Source of the DNA: Campylobacteraceae bacterium | GTDB taxonomy: Bacteria > Campylobacterota > Campylobacteria > Campylobacterales > Sulfurovaceae | Direction of reading: 5' to 3' | Length of the DNA stretch: 12,168 nucleotides | NCBI GenBank assembly: GCA_027063105.1 | Contig: JAMOSL010000087.1 | Coordinates: forward strand, 1 to 12,168 | Shown here: one piece after another, positions 7,859 through 12,168 of the stretch | How positions within the stretch are numbered: position 1 is the stretch's first letter | How the letters are laid out: each line of letters opens with the position of its first letter | Position numbers and translations under genes: made by a program | Notes under the pieces: generated by a model | Told to the model about the DNA's origin: nothing | The model's input: only the letters and a program-made list of their open reading frames with translations | Database searches by the model: none

Positions 7859-8868
7859 AAGAATTTTCTCATGGTGGGGATATTCACTCTTTTGCTAAAT
7901 CTATAGGTTGTGGTCTTGATGAGGTTATTGATTTATCTTCTAATATAAACTTTGTTAAGCCGAATATAGATATTGATTTTAATAAATTAGATGTTAGTGC
8001 ATACCCATCTTATGATGACTTATATACTGCTATCTCTAAAAAATATAATATAAATATTGATTATATTAAACTTTTTAATGGTGGGACTACAGCTATAAAT
8101 ACTCTTTTTCAACATATTGATTTAAAAGAGTGTAATATATATTCCCCTGCATATTTAGAATATAAAAGATGTGCAAATATAAATGGATTTAATACTAAAT
8201 ATATAAATAGATTTAAAAATATTACTAATCAAGCGACTCCTAACTCTTTTGTTATATTTGTAAACCCATCAACACCTGATGGATTATATTATAATATGGA
8301 CGAATTAATAAATGAATGGATAGATAAAAATTGTACTATATTAATTGATGAATCTTTTTTAGATTTTACAGATTATAAATCTGCTATTCCTTATTTATAC
8401 AAATATGATAAATTATATATTTTAAAATCTATGACAAAAATATATTCTAGTGCAGGTATTCGTATTGGAACGCTTCTATCTCAAAAAAATAATATTAAAG
8501 TTATAAAAGAAAAAGAGTCTATTTGGAATATATCTCAATTTGATAGTAATTATATTCAATCAGCTTTAAGAGACAAAGATTTTAAAAATATTTCTGATAT
8601 AGCAAATAAAAAAGCAAAAGATTATTTACTTTCTATTCTTGGAAAATCGGATTTTATAGAAAAAATATATCCATCAGATGCAAATTTTGTATTAGTCAAG
8701 TTAAAAAATATAAATGCAGTAGAGTTTCAAAAGATATTGTCTGTAGATAAAATAATGGTTAGAGATTGTTCTAATTTTGATGGATTAGATGATAGCTTTG
8801 TACGAATAGCTGTGAAAGATATAAAATTAATATCTAAATTGGCTTCTAGCTTAATAGTTCATTTATAA
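7855..8868 (+). CDS. cobD: CobD-type PLP enzyme, probable threonine-phosphate decarboxylase
   Basis: CobD (CobC in the Pseudomonas naming) decarboxylates L-threonine O-3-phosphate to (R)-1-amino-2-propanol phosphate, the linker of the cobalamin nucleotide loop. The N-terminal HGGDIHSFAKSIGC with DLSSNIN matches the CobD HGG..(D)FSANIN signature and separates it from histidinol-phosphate aminotransferase (HisC). Fold-type I residues seen are Asp165 (LIDESFLDF), Lys195 for the internal aldimine (SMTKIYS), Arg203 (GIRIG) and Arg317 (FVRIAV). Odd: the normal NNPTG loop is STPDG, with Thr140 where the PLP-contacting Asn should be, and GLRLGY is GIRIGT. The 337 residues are slightly short of the usual 350-365. 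It overlaps cobU by 4 bases (ATGA), which supports a corrinoid role. The alternative substrate serine phosphate, reported for a Sulfurospirillum CobD, cannot be excluded. Codons are AT- and Asn-rich. Confidence 0.82.
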   Translation: MKEFSHGGDIHSFAKSIGCGLDEVIDLSSNINFVKPNIDIDFNKLDVSAYPSYDDLYTAISKKYNINIDYIKLFNGGTTAINTLFQHIDLKECNIYSPAYLEYKRCANINGFNTKYINRFKNITNQATPNSFVIFVNPSTPDGLYYNMDELINEWIDKNCTILIDESFLDFTDYKSAIPYLYKYDKLYILKSMTKIYSSAGIRIGTLLSQKNNIKVIKEKESIWNISQFDSNYIQSALRDKDFKNISDIANKKAKDYLLSILGKSDFIEKIYPSDANFVLVKLKNINAVEFQKILSVDKIMVRDCSNFDGLDDSFVRIAVKDIKLISKLASSLIVHL

Positions 8869-8874
8869 AGTTTA

Positions 8875-8883
8875 TGCTATAAT
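8875..8883 (+). promoter_or_regulatory. Extended -10 promoter for the rpsP operon
   Basis: TGCTATAAT, a perfect extended -10 element, lies 6 bases after the cobD stop codon and is identical to the element before ilvB. The predicted transcript start is near 8890, giving a 5' leader of about 90 nt before rpsP. There is no TTGACA-like -35. A dedicated promoter makes the ribosomal operon independent of the ilv-cob transcript, although no terminator separates them. Confidence 0.7.
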
Positions 8884-8894
8884 TCCGTCCCTAA

Positions 8895-8953
8895 AAGTAT
8901 TGATAAGTGCTTTAGTCATTAAAAGGCAGTTGTCAGTACTTTACACAATACTT
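8895..8953 (+). promoter_or_regulatory. Structured 5' leader of rpsP: nested stem-loop
   Basis: In the predicted rpsP leader, AAGTATTG (8895-8902) is the exact reverse complement of CAATACTT (8946-8953), giving an 8-bp outer stem. Inside it AAGTGCT (8905-8911) pairs with AGTACTT (8935-8941) in 7 bp with one G.U, separated from the outer stem by a 2/4-nt internal loop. The apical loop of 23 nt contains AAAAGGCAG. The hairpin begins about 5 nt from the expected transcript start and ends 27 nt before the ATG, leaving the AAAAGGA ribosome-binding site free. The pairing is seen; a regulatory or RNA-stabilising role is inferred. I do not recognise it as a catalogued ribosomal-protein leader, SRP RNA or riboswitch. 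Confidence 0.45.
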
Positions 8954-8980
8954 ATAAAGATATAAATAAAAGGAATAATT

Positions 8981-9208
8981 ATGACAATGATTAGAATGAC
9001 AAGAATGGGAAGAAAAAAGAAACCATTTTATAGAATAGTAGTAACAGACAGCAGAAAAAGAAGAGATGGTGGTTGGATTGAATCAATCGGTCATTATAAC
9101 CCTGTAAGTGCTACAAAAGATTTAACTCTTGATACAGAGAGATTGAACTACTGGTTAAGTGTTGGAGCTCAAATGAGTCCTACAGTTAAAAGATTATCAA
9201 GTAAATAA
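8981..9208 (+). CDS. rpsP: 30S ribosomal protein S16
   Basis: S16 binds 16S rRNA in the 5' domain and helps 30S assembly. The 75 residues are typical of the short Campylobacterota form. The family signature runs from MIRMTRMGRKKKPFYRIVV through DSRKRRDGGWIESIGHYNP to the RLNYWLSVGAQMSPTVKRL tail. The ATG at 8981 follows AAAAGGA with a 6-7 base spacing; an in-frame ATG two codons later is less well placed. First gene of the rpsP-khpA-rimM-trmD-rplS operon, with its own promoter. ffh, which precedes rpsP in many bacteria, is absent; corrinoid genes lie there instead. Confidence 0.97.
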   Translation: MTMIRMTRMGRKKKPFYRIVVTDSRKRRDGGWIESIGHYNPVSATKDLTLDTERLNYWLSVGAQMSPTVKRLSSK

Positions 9209-9214
9209 TTTTTT

Positions 9215-9457
9215 ATGGTAATAAATTTTGTTAGCTTTTATTCTAAACTTTTGGTTAAAAATCCTGATGATATTAAAGTAGAAATAAATAATATTGATGA
9301 AGGTTTGGATGAGATTACCATATATGCTAAAAATGAAGATGTAGGTAAACTTATCGGCAAAGAAGGACGCATGATTAATTCAATTAAAACTGTTATATCT
9401 GGTTGTAAAGCTAAAGGTGGCAGAAACTACCGAGTTAATGTAAAAGCCTCTAGTTAG
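9215..9457 (+). CDS. khpA: KH-domain RNA-binding protein KhpA (YlqC family)
   Basis: KhpA is a one-domain KH protein that binds RNA, and in Gram-positive bacteria it pairs with KhpB/Jag and affects cell division and small-RNA biology. The 80 residues carry the KH core with the GxxG loop as GKEG (48-51) within GKLIGKEGRMINSIKT, preceded by DEITIYAKNEDVG. The start is chosen from family alignment (Met-Val followed by the FYSKLLV helix). The ATG follows the rpsP stop by 6 bp of pure T and has no Shine-Dalgarno, so initiation probably depends on ribosomes ending at rpsP. The position between rpsP and rimM is its conserved location. No khpB is in the window. Confidence 0.93.
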   Translation: MVINFVSFYSKLLVKNPDDIKVEINNIDEGLDEITIYAKNEDVGKLIGKEGRMINSIKTVISGCKAKGGRNYRVNVKASS

Positions 9458-9985
9458 ATGAAAAAAGATAAATTTTTTATTGCCCAAGTTGGTAGAACAG
9501 TTGGACTTTGGGGAGACCTTAAGTTTCATCTTCATACAGATTTTCCAGAACAATTCAGAATAGGTCAAAGCTATCAGAGTGATAGGGGTGAATTGGAAAT
9601 TTTAGATATTAATATGATTCGTGGAATTATTAAATTTAAAAATTATGAGACCCTTGATAGTGCTAGAAGACTTACTAATGCTAAAATATATACCTCAAAA
9701 GAGGATACAACACAAAATTGTGAACTAAGAGATGGTGAACATTTTTGGTTTGATATTATTGGTTCTGATTTGCTTGATGGAGATGAAGTTTTAGGAACTG
9801 TAAATGATATAAATAGAATGCTAGATATTGATTATTTAGTTATTGATACTAATGAGAAACTCGTTAAGAGTGGACTTTCTAAATCATTTTTAGTTCCATA
9901 TATACCTAGATATATCATTAAAACAGATACTGTTACAAAAGAGATATTTAGCAAAGATACAAAAGATATATTAGAAGCTAGTTGA
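9458..9985 (+). CDS. rimM: Ribosome maturation factor RimM
   Basis: RimM binds S19 and assists maturation of the 16S 3' domain (30S head). The 175 residues match the family. The N-terminal RimM domain (about 5-85) begins FFIAQVGRTVGLWGDLKFHL, matching the usual GRI.G.HG..GE.KV pattern, and the C-terminal PRC-barrel (about 94-172) shows HFWFDIIGSDL, LGTVNDINRM, DYLVI and FLVPYIPRYI. The ATG is immediately after the khpA stop codon with no gap, so translation is coupled. It adjoins trmD, as in most bacteria. Two closely spaced TGA triplets occur at its end (9983-9985 is the in-frame stop). Confidence 0.96.
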   Translation: MKKDKFFIAQVGRTVGLWGDLKFHLHTDFPEQFRIGQSYQSDRGELEILDINMIRGIIKFKNYETLDSARRLTNAKIYTSKEDTTQNCELRDGEHFWFDIIGSDLLDGDEVLGTVNDINRMLDIDYLVIDTNEKLVKSGLSKSFLVPYIPRYIIKTDTVTKEIFSKDTKDILEAS

Positions 9986-10683
9986 TGAGATTTAGTTTTG
10001 TAACACTATTTCCATCTATTGTAGAGGGCTACTTTGGTGATTCTATTTTAAAAAGAGCTATAGATGGTAATAAATTATCTATAGATTTTGTAAATCCTAG
10101 AGATTTCAGTACAAATAGACATAACAAAGTAGATGCTCCAATGATAGGTGGGGGTGCTGGTATGTTAATGTCTCCTCAACCTCTTTGCGATGCTATAAAT
10201 TTTATAAAACAATCATCTCCCAATGCCCATATTATATTTTTAACTCCAGTTGGAAAGAAATTTGAACAGAACGATGCAAAAAGATTATCAAAAAAAGATC
10301 ATATTGTATTTGTATCTGGAAGATATGAAGGTATTGATGAGAGAGTAATAGAAAGTCAAGCCAATGAGCTTTTTTCTATTGGAGATTTTATTTTGACTGG
10401 TGGTGAATTAGCCAGTATGGTTCTCTGTGATTCCATTAGCAGAAATGTTAATGGCGTTCTTGGTAATAGTGACTCTCTGGTTGTGGAGAGTTTTGAAGAT
10501 GCTCTGTTAGAAGCACCATCTTTTACAAAACCTATAAACTACAATGAAAAAATTGTTATTTCAGAGTTTTTAAAGGGAAATCACAGTAAAATCACAGCCT
10601 TAAAAACTAAATTAGCTTTGTATAAAACAAAGTATTTCAGACCTGATTTATATCAAAAGGTCAAAAAAAAGGGCATAATATGA
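9985..10683 (+). CDS. trmD: tRNA (guanine37-N1)-methyltransferase
   Basis: TrmD uses S-adenosylmethionine to make m1G37 in tRNAs whose G36-G37 would otherwise slip, protecting the reading frame. It is a dimeric SPOUT enzyme with a trefoil knot. From the ATG at 9985 it has 232 residues. Seen in order: MRFSFVTLFPSIVEGYFGDS, PMIGGGAGMLM, the SAM-site GRYEGIDERV (112-121), SIGDFILTGGELASM (131-145), Arg153 and GVLG, then ESF at 168-170 and FLKGNHSKI. I chose ATG 9985 rather than TTG 9982 because family proteins begin M-(K/R)-F-(S/T)-F and because TGATG couples it to the rimM stop. Odd: Glu168 stands where E. coli TrmD has catalytic Asp169. It overlaps rplS by 4 bases. Confidence 0.95.
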   Translation: MRFSFVTLFPSIVEGYFGDSILKRAIDGNKLSIDFVNPRDFSTNRHNKVDAPMIGGGAGMLMSPQPLCDAINFIKQSSPNAHIIFLTPVGKKFEQNDAKRLSKKDHIVFVSGRYEGIDERVIESQANELFSIGDFILTGGELASMVLCDSISRNVNGVLGNSDSLVVESFEDALLEAPSFTKPINYNEKIVISEFLKGNHSKITALKTKLALYKTKYFRPDLYQKVKKKGII

Positions 10684-11039
10684 GAAATAAATATATTGAG
10701 AGTTTTGAACAAGCTCAACTAGCAGAAAAAGAAGTTCCTAAATTTAGAGCTGGTGATACTCTTAGAGTGGCAGTTAGAATTAAAGAGGGTACAAAAGAGA
10801 GAGTACAAAATTACGAAGGTATTTGTATTGCTATTCGTGGAGAAGGTACAGGTCGTACATTTATGGTAAGAAAAATGGGTGCTAATAATGTTGGTGTTGA
10901 GAGAATTTTCCCATTATATTCAGATAGTATCGAAAGTGTTACTGTTCTTAGAAGAGGACGAGTTAGAAGAGCTAAATTATTTTATCTTAGAGAACTTAAA
11001 GGTAAAGCAGCAAGAATTAAAGAGCTTAGAAGAAAGTAA
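10680..11039 (+). CDS. rplS: 50S ribosomal protein L19
   Basis: L19 lies at the 30S-50S interface near inter-subunit bridges. The 119 residues match the family (about 115-120). Seen: FRAGDTLRVAVRIKEGTKERVQNYEG, then GEGTGRTFMVRKM, GVERIFPLYSDSIESVTVLR and the basic tail RRGRVRRAKLFYLRELKGKAARIKE. The ATG overlaps the trmD stop as ATGA, and GGG lies 4 bases upstream, so coupling from trmD is likely. Last gene of the rpsP operon, converging on the asparaginase-like gene with only 9 bp between stop codons. Confidence 0.97.
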   Translation: MRNKYIESFEQAQLAEKEVPKFRAGDTLRVAVRIKEGTKERVQNYEGICIAIRGEGTGRTFMVRKMGANNVGVERIFPLYSDSIESVTVLRRGRVRRAKLFYLRELKGKAARIKELRRK

Positions 11040-11048
11040 TTTTCTCTC

Positions 11049-11564
11049 TTATTCTCTAAATAGGTTTGGATTACCAAACCTAAACTTACTATTTATTCTA
11101 TCTTTTACAATTTCTTTATAATCTCCAATAACTCCATTCATAGATATATATACTCCATTATCTTTAACATTGTTTAAAAATCCATAAGATGAAGATAAAT
11201 TAGCAGTAGCTTCTATAGGTTCAATACTATAAGGTGTCATAGCACCCGTTAAAATAATCTTTTTATTTATCTCTTTATGATTGGCTATTAATTCGGCTGT
11301 GATATCCATTGTATCTGTCCCATGGACTATAATAATATTATTGCACTCATAGTTAATTATTAGCTTTAATAACTCTTCTCTCTCTTTATTATCAATATCA
11401 AGACTATCTTTTCCAATAATAGAAATTACATCAAATTCACAAAGCCACTTTTCAGCAATTTCTTTTATTGCATTCGATGATTTATCTATAATAAGAGAAC
11501 CATCTATTGGATTATATATTTTATTAAAAGTTCCACCAGTTGATATTATTACTATTTTTTCCAT
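11049..11564 (-). CDS. Stand-alone asparaginase-like N-terminal domain protein
   Basis: L-asparaginases hydrolyse Asn to Asp and ammonia. This protein of 171 residues covers only the N-terminal catalytic domain; full enzymes have about 320-350. The nucleophile motif ISTGGTFNK (Thr12 in TGGT), GKDSLDID, IVHGTDTMD (Thr83, Asp84), ILTGAMTP and a Lys at 134 (FLNNVKDNGVYISMNG) are all present, so the Thr-Lys-Asp catalytic set appears intact. No signal peptide is seen, so it should be cytoplasmic. The missing C-terminal domain cannot be recovered by a frameshift: beyond the stop lies rplS. Its last codons fall inside a perfect hairpin (11061-11082). AAAAGAG lies upstream of the ATG. It could be a genuine short family, a truncated enzyme, or act on another substrate; full asparaginase activity is uncertain. 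Confidence 0.75.
   Translation of the reverse strand: MEKIVIISTGGTFNKIYNPIDGSLIIDKSSNAIKEIAEKWLCEFDVISIIGKDSLDIDNKEREELLKLIINYECNNIIIVHGTDTMDITAELIANHKEINKKIILTGAMTPYSIEPIEATANLSSSYGFLNNVKDNGVYISMNGVIGDYKEIVKDRINSKFRFGNPNLFRE
11061..11082. terminator. Candidate terminator hairpin after rplS
   Basis: TAGGTTTGG (11061-11069) and CCAAACCTA (11074-11082) form a perfect 9-bp stem with the loop ATTA. It begins 22 bases after the rplS stop and so can terminate the rpsP operon on the plus strand, followed by a moderately T-rich stretch rather than a clean U tract. On the minus strand it lies within the last codons of the asparaginase-like gene and is followed by UUUAGAG. The perfect palindrome is seen; terminator function in one or both directions is inferred. 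Confidence 0.55.
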
Positions 11565-11581
11565 AAATACTCTTTTCTGAT

Positions 11582-11587
11582 ATTATA
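11582..11587 (-). promoter_or_regulatory. Candidate -10 box for the asparaginase-like gene
   Basis: A perfect TATAAT on the minus strand (context TTTTAGTATAATATCAG), 17 bases before the ATG, would give a very short leader of about 11 nt that still includes AAAAGAG. No -35 or TGn extension is visible. Confidence 0.4.
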
Positions 11588-11615
11588 CTAAAATATAAAT
11601 TTATTGTTGAGAGTG

Positions 11616-11653
11616 AATAGTGATATGTGCTTGATAAGATCAAACACACTATT
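11616..11653. repeat. Long imperfect inverted repeat after the DUF2853 gene
   Basis: AATAG/CTATT, TGTG/CACA and TTGAT/ATCAA form a 14-pair stem around the loop AAG, with one C/A mismatch and a 5-base bulge on one side. Alternatively AATAGTG pairs with CACTATT as the outer stem. It begins 5 bases after the DUF2853 stop codon on the minus strand. A transcription 3' end or mRNA stabiliser for that gene is likely, but neither strand has a U tract after it, so it is not a standard intrinsic terminator. It lies upstream of the asparaginase-like promoter and could also be a protein-binding site. Confidence 0.5.
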
Positions 11654-11658
11654 AAAAG

Positions 11659-12003
11659 TTAAGCGTCGTAAATACTAACTTTATCAAATTTTATAGCTAA
11701 TAAAGCGTACATATGAACTTTTTTCTTACTTCTATTTGAAGTACCAAGTTTTACACACATCTCTTTAATAGCTTTTTCAAGTTCTGCATCATCATTTTTT
11801 AAACCCAACTTTTTCTTTAAAAAATTCTTTTTAATATTCTCTAATTCTGTAGGTTTTCCACAAGCAATAGTTTCACCATTCTTTTTATATAGAGATGGTC
11901 CTAAACCTATTACAACTTTACTTATTAAATCATCAGTAATATCTAAATCTAATTTCTTAGCTTCAATAATCATTGCTTCTATTTTATCATCTCTTTTTCC
12001 CAA
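11659..12003 (-). CDS. Small DUF2853-type protein of unknown function
   Basis: The 114-residue protein is Lys-rich, soluble and predicted helical, with no signal peptide or membrane segment. It matches my memory of the DUF2853 family: an N-terminal KRDDKIE segment, VIGLGPSLY at 31-39, NFLKKKLGL at 60-68, and a final GTSNRSKKKVHMYALLAIKF segment. The biochemical function of this family is not known to me, and none is assigned. The start is TTG at 12001-12003, chosen because GGGAG lies 7 bases upstream and because the protein then begins MGKRDDK as in relatives; the next in-frame ATG (MIIEA) would remove part of the conserved N-terminus. It has its own promoter and inverted repeats at both ends, so it appears monocistronic. 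Confidence 0.72.
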   Translation of the reverse strand: MGKRDDKIEAMIIEAKKLDLDITDDLISKVVIGLGPSLYKKNGETIACGKPTELENIKKNFLKKKLGLKNDDAELEKAIKEMCVKLGTSNRSKKKVHMYALLAIKFDKVSIYDA

Positions 12004-12026
12004 AATATCTCCCTTTTTAATAATTT

Positions 12027-12032
12027 ATAATA
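12027..12032 (-). promoter_or_regulatory. Candidate -10 box for the DUF2853 gene
   Basis: TATTAT on the minus strand (context CTTGATATTATAAATT), about 24 bases before the TTG start. The match is modest and the surroundings are very AT-rich; the nearby inverted repeat at 12037-12066 falls where a -35 or operator would lie. Confidence 0.3.
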
Positions 12033-12036
12033 TCAA

Positions 12037-12066
12037 GATTTAAGTCAAAAAAAAGATGACTAAATC
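12037..12066. promoter_or_regulatory. Inverted repeat upstream of the DUF2853 promoter
   Basis: GATTTA-A-GTC (12037-12046) and GAC-TAAATC (12058-12066) form nine pairs with one bulged A around an 11-base A-rich loop. The element lies directly upstream of the candidate -10 box of the DUF2853 gene, in the -35 zone. It could be an operator, or the terminator of a minus-strand gene beyond the window, although no U tract follows the stem on the minus strand. The repeat is seen; its role is inferred. Confidence 0.35.
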
Positions 12067-12168
12067 TAACCATATAAAATGATAGCACAAATAAAAGAAA
12101 AATCAACTAAAAATTATAAAAAAGTGATAAGTTAAAAATCTTTTATTGTTAATCTTTCTCTGCTGTAT
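12067..12168. other. AT-rich intergenic end of window
   Basis: No supported gene is seen. On the minus strand two frames at the edge could be the last codons of a gene entering from the right: one ends Thr-Ala-Glu-Lys-Asp-stop (stop at 12149-12151), the other Ile-Lys-Asp-Phe-stop (stop at 12132-12134). Both are far too short to call. No tRNA or clear terminator is visible. Confidence 0.4.

Noticed and set aside
8869..8980. SRP RNA, tRNA or a metabolite riboswitch in the cobD-rpsP gap
   Set aside because: No SRP tetraloop region, cloverleaf, cobalamin (B12) box or other recognised core is visible; only the nested stem-loop reported as a leader structure.
9380..9568. 62-codon minus-strand reading frame across khpA-rimM
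   Set aside because: Antisense shadow of two conserved genes in a continuous operon.
9982..9984. TTG as the trmD start
   Set aside because: The ATG at 9985 matches the family N-terminus and gives the usual TGATG overlap with the rimM stop.
11040..11048. Frameshifted C-terminal half of the asparaginase-like gene
   Set aside because: Beyond the stop codon on the minus strand lies rplS, so there is no room for a displaced second half.
10879..11121. 80-codon plus-strand frame running from rplS into the convergent gene
   Set aside because: Out of frame with L19, hydrophobic low-complexity sequence, overlaps two real genes and the hairpin at 11061-11082.
1..12168. A defence island, mobile element or CRISPR system
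   Set aside because: All genes are housekeeping or small single genes; no transposase, integrase, repeat array, toxin-antitoxin pair or nuclease-type gene is seen.

Overview
The window is compact, AT-rich chromosomal DNA that reads as a member of the Campylobacterota (Epsilonproteobacteria; a Sulfurimonas-, Sulfurovum- or Arcobacter-like organism is plausible). This rests on the protein sequences (RF1, PurB, TrmD, S16/L19 and the KH protein resemble Campylobacter/Sulfurimonas homologues as I remember them), on promoters with a strong extended -10 box and no recognisable -35 box, and on very AT-biased codon use. No search was run, so the genus is open. I see no mobile element, prophage, CRISPR array, rRNA or tRNA.

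Layout. (1) At 1-1269 (+) is the 3' three quarters of ilvD, cut by the window edge. (2) At 1288-5048 (-) are four housekeeping genes in two probable units: purB followed 2 bp later by an RluA-family pseudouridine synthase, then rpsT (S20) followed by prfA (RF1). (3) At 5049-5174 is a divergent promoter region with a candidate operator. (4) At 5175-8868 (+) are ilvB-ilvN, then two corrinoid genes, cobU and a CobD-type PLP enzyme, tightly packed and probably on the same transcript. (5) At 8869-8980 is a strong extended -10 promoter and a leader that can fold into a nested stem-loop. (6) At 8981-11039 (+) is the classical rpsP-khpA-rimM-trmD-rplS operon. (7) At 11049-12003 (-) are a stand-alone, half-size asparaginase-like protein and a DUF2853-type small protein. 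(8) At 12004-12168 is intergenic sequence.

How the genes work together. IlvB/IlvN and IlvD catalyse the first and third steps of isoleucine/valine synthesis. PurB serves AMP and IMP synthesis. CobU and the CobD-type enzyme supply nucleotide-loop assembly of cobalamin. The remainder is translation: two small-subunit proteins (S16, S20), one large-subunit protein (L19), a release factor, a 16S maturation factor, an RNA chaperone-type KH protein, tRNA m1G37 methyltransferase and a pseudouridine synthase.

I do not see a multi-gene undescribed system. The items most worth a second look are the structured rpsP leader, the single-domain asparaginase whose C-terminus is encoded inside a perfect hairpin, a CobD-type enzyme that lacks the usual cofactor-contacting Asn, a TrmD with Glu at the catalytic Asp position, a palindrome over the ilvB promoter, and a small DUF2853 gene with a TTG start and an inverted repeat at each end.
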